Source: Sulfitobacter indolifex
Lineage (GTDB): Bacteria > Pseudomonadota > Alphaproteobacteria > Rhodobacterales > Rhodobacteraceae
Assembly: GCF_022788655.1 (NCBI RefSeq)
Contig: NZ_CP084954.1
Coordinates: 62,001 to 126,000, forward strand
DNA length: 64,000 bases
Reading direction: 5' to 3'
Made by a program: the position numbers and the translations under genes. The notes below the pieces were generated by a model. That model ran no database searches. It was not told where the DNA came from and saw nothing but the letters and a program-made list of their open reading frames with translations. Of this stretch, positions 38,173-48,003 are shown one piece after another. Position 1 is the first letter of the stretch; each line of letters opens with the position of its first letter.

Positions 38173-39395
38173 TGAGCCAATCTCCGGTGACGGTTGTCGG
38201 CGCTGGCGTGGTGGGGCTTTCCATCGCGCTGGCGCTTCAGGCGCGCGGGTTGACCGTGCGGGTGATTGACCGTGAAGGCCCGGCAGCGGGCGCGTCGGCG
38301 GGCAACGCGGGTGCCTTTGCCTTTACCGAGATTCTGCCGCTGGCCTCGCCCCGGATGATCCGGCAGGCCCCGAAGTGGCTGCTGGATCCGCTGGGGCCGC
38401 TTTCCGTGCCGCCGCGCTATGCCGCAAAAATCGCGCCGTGGATGTGGCGCTTTTGGAAGGCGAGCTGGCCCGCACAGGTGCGCGCCTCGACCGTGGCGCA
38501 GACGGCACTGATGAAGCTCTCGCAAGCCGCTCTTGATCCGCATCTGGAGATAAGCGGCCTTGCCCATATGCTGCGGCACGATGGGCAGTTGCAGGTCTAT
38601 GAAAGCGAGGCCGAGTTCCGCGCGTCGCTCCCCGGCTGGCAGGCCCGCGAAGAGGCCGGGATCGCCTTCACGCACCTCAAGGGCGAAGAGGTCGCGACCT
38701 ATCAACCTGGCCTTGCGCCTTCCTTCACCCATGCGACCTTCACCCCGGAATGGCAGTCCATCTCTGACCCGCGCGACTATGTGCTGGCGATGGCCGAACG
38801 TTTTCGCGCAGGCGGCGGAGAGATCACCGTCGCCCGCGCCGAACGTTTGGTTGCAGGCGGGGTCGAGACCTCTGACGGGATGATGCCGGGCCGCGTGGTG
38901 CTGGCCGCCGGCGCGCATTCGCATCATCTGGCGCGGACCGCTGGCGTGAAAATCCCACTGGAAACCGAGCGCGGCTATAACACCACGCTGCCCGCAGGCG
39001 CATTCGACCTCAAACGTCAGATCACCTTCGGCGGCCATGGGTTTGTCATCAGCAAAGTCGGCAACGGCCTGCGTGTTGGCGGCGCGGTGGAGCTGGGCGG
39101 GCTAGATCTGCCGCCGAACTTTGCCCGCGCCGATGCGATGCTGAAAAAGGCCAAACGCTTCCTGCCGGAACTCGACACCTCGGGCGGCACGCAATGGATG
39201 GGTTTCCGCCCGTCGCTGCCCGACAGCCTGCCTGCCATCGGCGCGCTGCCGAACCGTCCGGATGTGTTCTGCGCCTTCGGCCATGGCCATCTTGGCCTTA
39301 CGCAGTCAGCGGGCACCGCAGCTATCATCGCTGACCTGATGACCAGCCAAGACCCCGGCATCGACCTGACCCCCTTCTCCCCCGCGCGCTTTTAG
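38172..39395 (+). CDS. FAD-dependent D-amino acid oxidase-family protein (D-hydroxyproline dehydrogenase candidate)
   Basis: A 407-residue flavoprotein of the DAO/DadA family. The N-terminal Rossmann motif VVGAGVVGLSIALAL binds FAD. SAGNAGAFAFTEILPLASP, GGEITVARAERLV, VVLAAGAHSHHLAR and the C-terminal MGFRPSLPDSLPAIGALP and GHGHLGLTQSAGTA follow, the last being the FAD-closing motif of this family. In 4-hydroxyproline pathways a DadA-like enzyme oxidises cis-4-hydroxy-D-proline made by the epimerase encoded just downstream to a pyrroline; this context supports that function. The electron acceptor is probably the respiratory chain. No signal peptide. Confidence 0.87.
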   Translation: MSQSPVTVVGAGVVGLSIALALQARGLTVRVIDREGPAAGASAGNAGAFAFTEILPLASPRMIRQAPKWLLDPLGPLSVPPRYAAKIAPWMWRFWKASWPAQVRASTVAQTALMKLSQAALDPHLEISGLAHMLRHDGQLQVYESEAEFRASLPGWQAREEAGIAFTHLKGEEVATYQPGLAPSFTHATFTPEWQSISDPRDYVLAMAERFRAGGGEITVARAERLVAGGVETSDGMMPGRVVLAAGAHSHHLARTAGVKIPLETERGYNTTLPAGAFDLKRQITFGGHGFVISKVGNGLRVGGAVELGGLDLPPNFARADAMLKKAKRFLPELDTSGGTQWMGFRPSLPDSLPAIGALPNRPDVFCAFGHGHLGLTQSAGTAAIIADLMTSQDPGIDLTPFSPARF

Positions 39396-39403
39396 AGGCT
39401 GAC

Positions 39404-40405
39404 ATGACGCAACACACATTTCCTTGTATCGACGGCCACACCTGCGGCAATCCGGTGCGGCTCGTCACCGGCGGCGCGCCTCTGCTCAAGGGCGCGAACA
39501 TGCTGGAAAAGCGCGCGCATTTTCTGGCCGAGTATGACTGGATCCGCACGGGCCTGATGTTCGAGCCGCGCGGCCATGACCAGATGTCCGGCGCGATCCT
39601 TTACCCACCAACGCGCGACGATTGCGACATCGCTGTGCTGTTTATCGAGACCTCGGGCTGCCTGCCGATGTGCGGTCACGGGACCATCGGCACCGTCACC
39701 ATCGCGCTGGAAAATGGGCTGGTCACGCCTGCCACTCCCGGCCATTTGCGCCTTGAGACCCCCGCCGGACGGGTCGATGTGACCTACCGCCAAGAGGGGC
39801 GTTTCGTCGAAGAAGTGCGGCTGACCAATGTGCCTGCCTTCCTCCATTCCGAAGGGCTGACGGCCGAGGTCGAAGGCTTGGGTGAAGTGGTGGTTGATGT
39901 GGCCTATGGCGGCAATTTCTACGCCATCGTAGAGCCGCAAAAGAATTTCCGCGATATGGCAGATTTCTCGGTCTCCGAACTGGTCGGTCTCAGCCCGAAA
40001 CTTCGCGCGGCGCTGAACGCGAAATATGAATTCATCCACCCCGAACACCCCGCGATCAACGGGCTAAGCCACATCCTCTGGACCGGTGCTGCCCAAGCCC
40101 CCGAGGCCCACGCCCGCAACGCGGTGTTCTACGGCGACAAGGCGATCGACCGCTCCCCCTGCGGCACCGGCACCTCTGCCCGGATGGCGCAACTCGCGGC
40201 CAAGGGGAAGCTGAAGGTTGGCGATGACTTCGTGCATGAATCCATCATCGGCTCCATGTTCAAAGGCCGGGTCGAAGCCGCAGCGGAGGTGGCAGGCAAG
40301 CCTGCGATCATCCCCTCCATCGCCGGTTGGGCGCGGGTCACCGGCTTTAACACAATCTTCATCGACGAGCGTGACCCCTTCGCGCACGGCTTTGTTGTCA
40401 CCTGA
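39404..40405 (+). CDS. 4-hydroxyproline 2-epimerase (proline racemase superfamily)
   Basis: A 333-residue cofactor-independent epimerase. Both catalytic cysteines of the Cys/Cys type are present: Cys90 in [10 protein letters not shown] and Cys253 in [10 protein letters not shown]. It therefore belongs to the 4-hydroxyproline epimerase/proline racemase class rather than the dehydratase class. [13 protein letters not shown] at the N-terminus is also typical. Converts trans-4-hydroxy-L-proline to cis-4-hydroxy-D-proline for the upstream oxidase. Eight bases follow the DAO-family stop. Proline racemase cannot be excluded from motifs alone, but the cluster favours hydroxyproline. Confidence 0.88.
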   Translation: MTQHTFPCIDGHTCGNPVRLVTGGAPLLKGANMLEKRAHFLAEYDWIRTGLMFEPRGHDQMSGAILYPPTRDDCDIAVLFIETSGCLPMCGHGTIGTVTIALENGLVTPATPGHLRLETPAGRVDVTYRQEGRFVEEVRLTNVPAFLHSEGLTAEVEGLGEVVVDVAYGGNFYAIVEPQKNFRDMADFSVSELVGLSPKLRAALNAKYEFIHPEHPAINGLSHILWTGAAQAPEAHARNAVFYGDKAIDRSPCGTGTSARMAQLAAKGKLKVGDDFVHESIIGSMFKGRVEAAAEVAGKPAIIPSIAGWARVTGFNTIFIDERDPFAHGFVVT

Positions 40406-40421
40406 TTTGGAAAGGCTGCCC

Positions 40422-42119
40422 ATGGCGCAAATCATCGTTCCCGCCGAGGCACAAGGCGCGGTGCTCGTCTCGTCCGAGGGGTTGAGCTTCTGGGGCGGCG
40501 TCGATCCGACCAGCGGCACAGTCATCGACGCGCATCACCCCCTTTGCGGACAGTCGCTGGCGGGCAAGATCGTGTTGATGCCCACGAGCCGCGGCTCCTG
40601 CACCGGCAGTGGCGTCTTGTTGGAACTGGCGATGAACGGCCATGCCCCCGCCGCATTGGTTTTCCGCGAGGCCGAAGACATCCTGACCTTGGGTGCCCTG
40701 ATCGCGGGCAAGATGTTCGACAAGCCACTGGCGGTCTTGCGCCTCGGAGCCAAGGACTACGACCTGCTCGCCAAAGCCCGCAGTGCGCGCATTACGCCTG
40801 AGATGCTCAGCACCGATGAGTGGGACTTGCCGCTGTCTGACAAACCCGCCCGCGATCTGCATCTCACCGCCGAGGACCAAGCGATGCTTGATGGGGCCGA
40901 CGGTCCGGCAGTTCAACTGGCAATGGAGATCACCTGCACCATGGCGCGCGGGCAGGGGGCCGAGAGGTTGGTTGACGTGACACGCGTGCATATCGACGGC
41001 TGCATCTACGCCAGCCCGGCCAACTTGGCTTTTGCCCAGACCATGGCCGATATGGGCTCGCAGGTACGGGTGCCGACAACGATGAACGCCATCTCAGTCG
41101 ATCACGGCAACTGGCGCGCGCAAGGCGTGCCGCCGGATTTTGGCCTGCCCGCCAGCCGTCTGGCCGATGCCTATGTTACCATGGGCGCACGGCCCAGTTT
41201 CACCTGCGCGCCCTATCAACTGCCCGCGCCGCCCGAGCGGGGCGAGTTCATCGCTTGGTCGGAATCCAATGCCGTGATCTATGCCAATAGCGTGCTCGGT
41301 GCGCGGACGGTAAAGCACCCCGATTTCCTCGACCTGTGTATCGCGCTGATCGGACGCGCGCCGCTATCTGACGTATACCTTGATGCCCACCGCGCGCCGC
41401 GTAGGGTGATCGACGTGGAGCTGCCCGCGCAATATGACGAAGCGATCTGGCCAATGCTCGGCTGGCTGGCCGGACAGGCCGCGCCAGATCGGATCCCGGT
41501 TTTGCGCGGGTTAGAGAATGCCGCGCCGAATGAGGATGACCTGAAGGGGCTTTGTGCTGCTTTCGGTACGACTTCTGCTGCGCCGATGCTTCATGTGGCG
41601 GGGATCACTCCCGAAGCAGATCTGGCGCCTGTCGCAGAGGCGGATACGCTGCGCATCACACCCAAAGACCTGCGCCGGGTCTGGCAGCAGTTCAATGCAG
41701 GACCTGCTAAAGTTGACCTCATCGCCTTCGGCAGCCCGCATTTCTCCCACGCTGAATGCCACGCTTTGGGTGCGGCTTTAGCGGGGCGCAAGCGTCACCC
41801 CGATACGGCGGTCATCGTGACGCTGGGCCATGACACACTGAAAGTCGCGCGGGCTGACGGCACTGTGGCGCGGCTCGAAGCCGCGGGCGTGCAGGTCGTG
41901 CCCGACATCTGCTGGTGCTCGATCTCCGAGCCGGTCTTCCCGCCCTCGGCCAAGGTGCTGATGACCAACTCTGGCAAATATGCGCATTACGCCCCCGGTC
42001 TTTCGGGCCGCGCGGTACGGTTTGGCAGCATCGCGGATTGTGTGGAGGCCGCCGTGACCGGACAGGCAGCGGAAACTATGCCCGCCTGGTTGGTCGAAAA
42101 GGAGACGCACGATGCGTAG
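40422..42119 (+). CDS. Aconitase X, DUF126-DUF521 fusion (cis-3-hydroxy-L-proline dehydratase type)
   Basis: A 565-residue member of the aconitase superfamily. Residues ~1-130 form the swivelling small domain (DUF126), with [14 protein letters not shown]. The rest is the large catalytic domain (DUF521), with [69 protein letters not shown] and several cysteines suited to an Fe-S cluster. Bacterial fused AcnX proteins characterised from hydroxyproline clusters dehydrate cis-3-hydroxy-L-proline to delta1-pyrroline-2-carboxylate. Start ATG at 40422 with GAAAGG upstream; a longer frame starts inside the epimerase gene. The 3' end overlaps the next gene by 8 bases. Confidence 0.9.
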   Translation: MAQIIVPAEAQGAVLVSSEGLSFWGGVDPTSGTVIDAHHPLCGQSLAGKIVLMPTSRGSCTGSGVLLELAMNGHAPAALVFREAEDILTLGALIAGKMFDKPLAVLRLGAKDYDLLAKARSARITPEMLSTDEWDLPLSDKPARDLHLTAEDQAMLDGADGPAVQLAMEITCTMARGQGAERLVDVTRVHIDGCIYASPANLAFAQTMADMGSQVRVPTTMNAISVDHGNWRAQGVPPDFGLPASRLADAYVTMGARPSFTCAPYQLPAPPERGEFIAWSESNAVIYANSVLGARTVKHPDFLDLCIALIGRAPLSDVYLDAHRAPRRVIDVELPAQYDEAIWPMLGWLAGQAAPDRIPVLRGLENAAPNEDDLKGLCAAFGTTSAAPMLHVAGITPEADLAPVAEADTLRITPKDLRRVWQQFNAGPAKVDLIAFGSPHFSHAECHALGAALAGRKRHPDTAVIVTLGHDTLKVARADGTVARLEAAGVQVVPDICWCSISEPVFPPSAKVLMTNSGKYAHYAPGLSGRAVRFGSIADCVEAAVTGQAAETMPAWLVEKETHDA

Positions 42120-43143
42120 CAGCAAGACCGTTCATGTAATCTCGGCCCATGCCGAGGGCGAGGTCGGCGACGTGATCGTCGGCGGTGTCACCCCACCCCC
42201 GGGCGAAACGCTGTGGGAGCAAAGCCGTTGGATCGCGCGGGATGAGACGCTGCGCAACTTCGTGTTGAACGAGCCGCGTGGCGGGGTGTTTCGCCATGTG
42301 AACCTGCTGGTCCCGCCGAAAGACCCCCGCGCCGATGCGGCCTTCATCATTATGGAGCCGGAAGACACGCCGCCCATGTCGGGCTCAAATTCGATCTGCG
42401 TTTCTACCGTTCTGCTCGACGGGGGCATCTTGCCTATGACGGAGCCGGTGACAGAACTGACTCTCGAAGCGCCGGGGGGGCTGGTGAAGGTCCGCGCGGA
42501 ATGTCGCAATGGCAAGGCAGAGCGCATTTTCGTGCAGAACTTGCCGAGTTTCGCAGCGCGCTTAGACGTGCCGCTTGAGGTTGAAGGTCTGGGCACGCTC
42601 ACCGTGGATACCGCTTATGGCGGCGACAGCTTCGTCGTCGTCGATGCCGCCGCGATGGGGTTCTCGTTAGAGGCGCATGAGGCCCACGATATCGCCCGTC
42701 TCGGGGTGCGGATCACCAATGCCGCCAATGCCGCGATGCGCTTTGAGCATCCCGATAACCCGGATTGGCAGCATTTCTCTTTCTGTCTTTTCGCCGGGCC
42801 AGTGACCCGTGACGAAACCGGCCTGCGCGCCGGGGCGGCGGTGGCGATCCAACCGGGTAAGGTGGATCGGTCCCCCACCGGCACAGCACTTTGCGCGCGA
42901 ATGGCGCTGCTGCATGCGCGGGGGGAGATGGGGTTGGAAGACAGTCTGACCACCGTCTCGCTGATCGGCTCAACCTTCACCGGGCGTATCTTGGGCGAGA
43001 CACGCGTCGGCGATCACCCGGCAATCCTTCCCGAACTCTCAGGGAGGGGATGGATCACCGGCATCCACCAGCACATGCTCGACCCTGACGATCCGTGGCC
43101 CGGCGGCTACCGCCTGTCAGACACTTGGGGCGCGCGCGGCTAA
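42112..43143 (+). CDS. Trans-3-hydroxy-L-proline dehydratase-type protein (proline racemase superfamily)
   Basis: A 343-residue proline-racemase-fold protein in which the two catalytic cysteine positions are Ser90 ([12 protein letters not shown]) and Thr256 ([11 protein letters not shown]). Loss of the second Cys to Thr is the hallmark of trans-3-hydroxyproline dehydratases, which need only one base and yield delta1-pyrroline-2-carboxylate. Ser instead of Cys at the first site is less common. Together with the AcnX-type dehydratase and the Ldh2-family reductase it would return 3-hydroxyprolines to L-proline. Last gene of the run from 35258; its end overlaps the convergent flavoprotein gene by 4 bases. 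Confidence 0.85.
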   Translation: MRSSKTVHVISAHAEGEVGDVIVGGVTPPPGETLWEQSRWIARDETLRNFVLNEPRGGVFRHVNLLVPPKDPRADAAFIIMEPEDTPPMSGSNSICVSTVLLDGGILPMTEPVTELTLEAPGGLVKVRAECRNGKAERIFVQNLPSFAARLDVPLEVEGLGTLTVDTAYGGDSFVVVDAAAMGFSLEAHEAHDIARLGVRITNAANAAMRFEHPDNPDWQHFSFCLFAGPVTRDETGLRAGAAVAIQPGKVDRSPTGTALCARMALLHARGEMGLEDSLTTVSLIGSTFTGRILGETRVGDHPAILPELSGRGWITGIHQHMLDPDDPWPGGYRLSDTWGARG

Positions 43144-44699
43144 GCGCCCATCCCTTTCGCCAAGTTGAACCCAGAACCCCCGCCCAAACCCGGGCCGGGG
43201 TGGGTCGAGGCGCCAATATGGTGCAGCCCCTTGATCGGTGTGGCGTAGTTCTTCTGTTCCGCAAAAGGCCGCCAGAGGAAGAACTGATCCAAGGTGCAGG
43301 CCCCGCCATAGGGGTCACCGCCCACCAGGTTGACGTTCATCGCGGCCAGATCGGCAGGCGAATAGGCGCGCCGGGCGAGTTTGATTTCATCGAAGTTGCG
43401 GATGCTTTTGCGCAGAATATCTTCGATCCGGTCGGCGAAGGCCTCGCGCATCGCCTCGGTCCACTCGGGGGCGGTTTCGATCTTACCCGCGGCATCCCCC
43501 TTGATAACGCGCGGCGCGTCGGGGATCTGCAGCCAGAGCACCGCTTTCCCCTCAGGACAGCGGCTGGGATCAAGGCGATGCGGTTGCCCGACGCAAATTG
43601 TAGGCACCGCCGGAAGCAGCCCACGCTCGGCCTCGTTACAGGCGCGCGAGACGGCGTCGATGCCATCGGTCAGGTGAATCAATGCGACATCCTCTAACCC
43701 CTCGGCAACCCAATCAGGGTCGCCATCCAGCGCATAGTGCAGTTGAAAATTACCCCTCCCGTGGCGGAATTTGCGGCGATGCTCGGGGCGCGGTTGATCT
43801 TTTAACAAGCCGTCGTAAAGCTGCCCCGGCGCGACGGATGCGATGACATTCTTGGCGTTGATCCTCTCGCCTAAGGACGTCTCAATCCCGCGCGCCTCTC
43901 CGTTCTCGACAAGGATACGGCTGGCTTCGACGGCGGTGCGGATTTCGCCACCGTTTGCCGTGATCAATTTCTCGAATGCCACGGCCATCTGTCCCGCGCC
44001 GCCCTTAACCACGGGCGCGCCTGCAGCCTCCAGCGCGAAGGCGATGACCCGGCTCATCTGCCCGCCATAGCTGGCCTCGGGCGTCAGTCCAACATGCAAG
44101 ACCCAAGGTGCCCAAAGCGCCTGAACGTCGTCGCTTTCATAGCGCGTCTCAAGCCACGCGCGGCCTGGCTCCAACGCCTCACCGAACCATGCTTTAAGAG
44201 GGCCCAACCCCTTTTTCCAAATCTGTTTTGCAAGCAGCCATGCGGATTGGCGTGACCAGAGCGGCTGGCCCAAAAGTGCGAAAAGGAACTCAGCATCGGC
44301 CTCAATCGCGCCGACATCAGTGGCATGCTGATCCCCGTCTCCCGGTGCCCGCGCGTTGAATGCGGTGACATTCGCGGCGCGGTCCGTCTCAAGCCTCAGA
44401 GCCCGCCCATTGGGGCGCAGCGCGGCGGTGGGATGGGGGCTGTGACAGAATTCCAGCCCATGTTTGGCCAGATCATCGCCCAAGGCTCCATAGGCGGGAC
44501 CCGTCAGAAAAAGCACAAAGGTCGCGGCCATCACATCATGACGAAAGCCGGGCAGGGTGACCTCTTCGGTCATCAGACAGCCGCCGATCCGGTCTTCGCG
44601 CTCGACCACGAGCACGCTGTCGCCCTTGCGGCTGAGCAAGGCGGCCGCGACCAGCGCGTTGATGCCGGACCCAATGATGATGTGATCGACATCGGCCAT
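43140..44699 (-). CDS. PYROXD2/phytoene desaturase-like FAD-dependent oxidoreductase
   Basis: A 519-residue flavoprotein. The N-terminal dinucleotide motif [21 protein letters not shown] is followed by [16 protein letters not shown], a long helical middle, a second FAD contact region ([32 protein letters not shown]) and the closing motif [17 protein letters not shown]. This layout matches the bacterial relatives of PYROXD2 and carotenoid desaturases. No carotenoid genes are near, so a pigment role is unlikely. Start ATG at 44699 has GGAAGG at good spacing; TTG two codons earlier is weaker. Divergent from a paralogue 103 bases away. Confidence 0.85.
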   Translation of the reverse strand: MADVDHIIIGSGINALVAAALLSRKGDSVLVVEREDRIGGCLMTEEVTLPGFRHDVMAATFVLFLTGPAYGALGDDLAKHGLEFCHSPHPTAALRPNGRALRLETDRAANVTAFNARAPGDGDQHATDVGAIEADAEFLFALLGQPLWSRQSAWLLAKQIWKKGLGPLKAWFGEALEPGRAWLETRYESDDVQALWAPWVLHVGLTPEASYGGQMSRVIAFALEAAGAPVVKGGAGQMAVAFEKLITANGGEIRTAVEASRILVENGEARGIETSLGERINAKNVIASVAPGQLYDGLLKDQPRPEHRRKFRHGRGNFQLHYALDGDPDWVAEGLEDVALIHLTDGIDAVSRACNEAERGLLPAVPTICVGQPHRLDPSRCPEGKAVLWLQIPDAPRVIKGDAAGKIETAPEWTEAMREAFADRIEDILRKSIRNFDEIKLARRAYSPADLAAMNVNLVGGDPYGGACTLDQFFLWRPFAEQKNYATPIKGLHHIGASTHPGPGLGGGSGFNLAKGMGA

Positions 44700-44802
44700 G
44701 CCCAATCCTTCCGCAAATGTTTCATGACGTTCAAGATATTTGAAACAAAGCTAGACAAAAAAATATGCGTTTGCAATTATCTTGCTCAGGGAGACTAGGG
44801 CA

Positions 44803-46371
44803 ATGACTTCAAATGTTGACGCTGTCATCATTGGCGCGGGGCACAATAGCCTAGCTTGTGCTTGCCATCTGGCGGCGCGCGGCTGGCGGGTGGCGGTGTA
44901 TGAGCAAGCGGCTGAACCGGGGGGCGCGGTCAAGTCGGGCGCGTACACGCAACCGGGGTTCCGCCATGACTGGGCGGCGATGAACCTGTCGCTTTTTGCG
45001 GGCTCGGCTTTTCATGCGGAGCACGGCGAAGAGCTTGCGCGTCATGGGCTAGGCTTTGCGCCCACGGCAAATCCTTTTGCCAGCCTGTTCCCGGATGGGC
45101 GTTGGCTGGGCATCTCGAATGACCGCGCGTTGAACCGGGCGCAGATTGCCGGGTTTAGCACGGTGGATGCCAAGGCGTGGGACCGGCTGAGCGATGAATT
45201 TCCTGCTGAGGCTGAGACGATTTTTGCCCTGCTTGGCAGCCCGATGCGGGCAGGGTCATTGGCCAAACTGGGTTGGTCGACACTCCGAAAACGCGGGGCG
45301 GGCGGCAGCCTTGATCTTGCGCAATTTTTGCTGATGTCGCCACGGGCGTGGCTGGATCAGACCTTTGAGGATGACCGGGTAAAAGCCACTTTCGCCGCTT
45401 GGGGCATGCATCTTGATTTCGCCCCTGACATCGCGGGCGGCGCGCTTTTTCCCTATCTCGAAGCTATGGCGGCGCAAGCCTTCGGCATGGTGTTGGGTCA
45501 AGGCGGCGCGGATACAGTGACCCGCGCAATGGTGCGGATGATCGAAGCGCACGGCGGCAGCGTCACCTGCAATGCAAAGGTAACGGGCATCGAAGAGGCC
45601 GGTGGTCGCGCGACCGGGATCACACTTTCTGACGGTCGATTTATCGGGGCGGACAAGGCGGTTATCGCAAATGTCGCGCCTTCGGCTCTGTTGCGCCTGA
45701 CCGGCGGCAGCGGCGACGCGCGGCATGATAGGGCGATGAAGACCTTCCAACACGCGCCCGGCACGATGATGATCCATCTGGCGATGGACGACCTACCGAA
45801 CTGGCCTGCCGCCGAGTTGAACCGCTTCGCTTATGTGCATCTGGCCCCATCGATGGACCAGATGGCGCGCACCTATGCGCAGGCCAAAGCCGGGATGCTG
45901 CCGGACGAGCCGGTGATCGTCTGCGGCCAGCCCACGGTGGTTGACCCAAGCCGTGCGCCAGAGGGGAAACACGTTCTTTGGCTTCAGGTCCGTATGGTGC
46001 CGGGGCAAATAAAGGGCGATGCCAAGGGCGAGATTGCAGCGCAGGATTGGGAGAGCGCCGCCGCGCCGATGACTGAGCGTGCGCTTGATCTGTTGGAGCG
46101 CTACGCCCCCGGCACCCGCGCCCGTATCCTCGACCACCATGTGGTGACACCATCGATGCTGGAGGCCGACAACCCCAATCTCATCGGTGGCGATCAGGTC
46201 TGCGGCAGCCACCACCTGCACCAGCATTTCATGAACCGTCCCGCGCGCGGCTTTGCCGATGGCAGCACGCCGATCAGAGGACTTTACCACACCGGTGCCG
46301 CTGTCTGGCCCGGAGGTGGCACAGGGGCAGGGCCCGGCACCTTGCTCGCCCGAAAACTTGTCGGAAAATAA
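44803..46371 (+). CDS. PYROXD2/phytoene desaturase-like FAD-dependent oxidoreductase (second copy)
   Basis: A 522-residue flavoprotein related to the divergent neighbour: AVIIGAGHNSLACACHLAARG, YEQAAEPGGAVKSG, LGQGGADTVTRAMVRMIEAHGG and C-terminal YHTGAAVWPGGGTGAGPG. The two proteins share overall architecture and many positions (for example PGFRHD, DPSR-PEGK-VLWLQ) but are clearly diverged, so they probably act on different intermediates or form a pair. ATG at 44803 follows CAGGGAG; seven extra in-frame codons lie upstream. A peptide-type ABC transporter follows in the same direction after 43 bases, so import and oxidation are likely linked. Substrate unknown. Confidence 0.85.
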   Translation: MTSNVDAVIIGAGHNSLACACHLAARGWRVAVYEQAAEPGGAVKSGAYTQPGFRHDWAAMNLSLFAGSAFHAEHGEELARHGLGFAPTANPFASLFPDGRWLGISNDRALNRAQIAGFSTVDAKAWDRLSDEFPAEAETIFALLGSPMRAGSLAKLGWSTLRKRGAGGSLDLAQFLLMSPRAWLDQTFEDDRVKATFAAWGMHLDFAPDIAGGALFPYLEAMAAQAFGMVLGQGGADTVTRAMVRMIEAHGGSVTCNAKVTGIEEAGGRATGITLSDGRFIGADKAVIANVAPSALLRLTGGSGDARHDRAMKTFQHAPGTMMIHLAMDDLPNWPAAELNRFAYVHLAPSMDQMARTYAQAKAGMLPDEPVIVCGQPTVVDPSRAPEGKHVLWLQVRMVPGQIKGDAKGEIAAQDWESAAAPMTERALDLLERYAPGTRARILDHHVVTPSMLEADNPNLIGGDQVCGSHHLHQHFMNRPARGFADGSTPIRGLYHTGAAVWPGGGTGAGPGTLLARKLVGK

Positions 46372-46414
46372 CAATAAAAACCAATAATAACCATTTCTCA
46401 GGGAGAGAAAGACA

Positions 46415-47941
46415 ATGAAACTATCCAGACGTAGCCTACTCAAGACCAGCGCCGCGGCGGCTGCTTTTGCCACCGTCGGCCTGCCCAGCTTTGCTCAAGA
46501 GATTGACGAACTGGTCATCGCCTATAACGTCAACCTGCCCAGCTGGGATCCGACCGTGGGCCCTTCGGCGGTGAACCCAACAATCCAAGGGTTCTATCAA
46601 TCGGTTTTCGATCTCTATATCCCGCAGAACCCAGACCTGTCTTTCGGCCAAGGCTTGATCACCGATTACGGTTGGAATGACGATCAGACCAAAATTTGGA
46701 TGGAGGTCCGCGACGGGGTGACATGGCATAATGGCGATCCTTTCACCGCTGAAGATGTCGCATGGTCGCTTGAACGCGCCGCAAATGCCGAGACGGGCAA
46801 CCCGATCCAATTCATCTGGGGCAAGGTCGAAAACATCACCGCCGAGGGCAACCGCGTCACGGCGGATGTGAAGGAATATGAGCCGACGTTCTTTAAGTGG
46901 ATGTCATTCCTTACCGGCTATGTGCTGCCCAAGAAATACTACGAGGAAGTCGGCGCAGACGGGTTTGAGGCCGCGCCCATTGGCACCGGCCCCTATATGG
47001 TCGAGAAGTTTGAGCGCAACGCTTTCGTCCGGCTGAAAGCGAACGAGAATTACTGGGGCGGTGCACCTGAGTTCAAATCCGTGACAATCAAATTTGTGAC
47101 CGACGCGGCCTCCCGCGTGGCGGAAATTGAATCGGGCAATGCTCATGTCACGCTCGAAGTACCCTATGAAGAGTTCGACCGCCTGAAAGCAAAGGACGGC
47201 ATCGAAGGCGTGGCCGAGCCGATCTCTGACATCGGCATGATCTTCCTTAACGATATCGAAGCGATGACCGACCCCAACGTGCGCATGGCTGCCGCCTTGG
47301 CGATCGACAAGAAGCTGATTATCGACCGGCTCCTGTCGGGCTATGGCGTGCCGATCGACACGTTGCAGACCCCGGATTACGCTGCCTATGACGCGAGCAT
47401 CAACGTCGGCCATGACATGGAAAAGGCCAAGGCGCTGTTGGCGGAATCGGGCTTTAGCACCGACAACCCGGTGAAGTTCACCATCCAGACCACCAAGGGC
47501 TTCAAACCCAAGGATTACGAGATGGTGCAGGCCATTGTCGGGCTCTGGCGCAAGGTCGGGATCGAAGCCGAGATTGAGGTCTACGAGATCGCCAAACACT
47601 ATGAGTTGCGCGCGGCGGATACGCTGGCACCTGCGGCCTTCTACAACTGGGGGAACTCGGTGGGTGATCCCACAACCTCGACCGGTTTCGCCATGTTCGG
47701 CCCTTCGCCGCATTCGGTTTGGGATGGGGAAGAGACCTTCAACATGATCCTGCCGCTTTGGGGCGAGAAGGACGAGGCCAAGCGCATCGAGGGCTGGAAG
47801 GCCGTTGACCGCCACATCGCCGAGAACGCAGAGGTGATCCCGCTGCTGCAATATGTCCAACCGATCCTGCATGTCTCTGCCGTCAACGTGGTGCCGCACC
47901 GCTCAGGCGCGCTGCTCCCGCATCTGATGACGCGCGCTTAA
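46415..47941 (+). CDS. ABC transporter substrate-binding protein (family 5), putative Tat signal
   Basis: A 508-residue family-5 binding protein. The N-terminus KLSRRSLLKTSAAAAAFATVG carries a twin-Arg stretch (SRRSLLK) typical of Tat export, with cleavage after SFA. The mature part begins DELVIAYNVNLPSWDPT, with WMEVRDGVTWHNGDPFTAEDVAWSLERA the family signature and IGTGPYMVEKFERNAFV following. Tat export implies folding in the cytoplasm first. Ribosome site GGGAGAGAAAG. It heads a transporter operon downstream of the second flavoprotein gene; the ligand may be a substrate of that enzyme. Confidence 0.9.
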   Translation: MKLSRRSLLKTSAAAAAFATVGLPSFAQEIDELVIAYNVNLPSWDPTVGPSAVNPTIQGFYQSVFDLYIPQNPDLSFGQGLITDYGWNDDQTKIWMEVRDGVTWHNGDPFTAEDVAWSLERAANAETGNPIQFIWGKVENITAEGNRVTADVKEYEPTFFKWMSFLTGYVLPKKYYEEVGADGFEAAPIGTGPYMVEKFERNAFVRLKANENYWGGAPEFKSVTIKFVTDAASRVAEIESGNAHVTLEVPYEEFDRLKAKDGIEGVAEPISDIGMIFLNDIEAMTDPNVRMAAALAIDKKLIIDRLLSGYGVPIDTLQTPDYAAYDASINVGHDMEKAKALLAESGFSTDNPVKFTIQTTKGFKPKDYEMVQAIVGLWRKVGIEAEIEVYEIAKHYELRAADTLAPAAFYNWGNSVGDPTTSTGFAMFGPSPHSVWDGEETFNMILPLWGEKDEAKRIEGWKAVDRHIAENAEVIPLLQYVQPILHVSAVNVVPHRSGALLPHLMTRA

Positions 47942-47955
47942 CGCCAGCTGGCTTT

Positions 47956-47981
47956 GACGGGGCGGCGCTTGTCGCCCCGTC
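47956..47981 (+). promoter_or_regulatory. Stem-loop between binding protein and permease genes
   Basis: GACGGGGCG and CGCCCCGTC form a perfect 9-bp stem with an 8-base loop, 14 bases after the binding-protein stop. It lacks a T-run and probably shapes expression ratios within the operon. Confidence 0.65.
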
Positions 47982-48003
47982 ACCCCAACCTTTCAGAGGC
48001 AAA

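Noticed and set aside
43140..46371. Carotenoid biosynthesis locus (phytoene desaturases)
   Set aside because: The two flavoproteins share the desaturase fold, but no phytoene synthase, cyclase or hydroxylase gene is present and the neighbour is an ABC importer.
46904..47899. A 331-codon minus-strand frame inside the Tat-exported binding protein gene
   Set aside because: Same reasoning: antisense shadow of a full-length family-5 protein.
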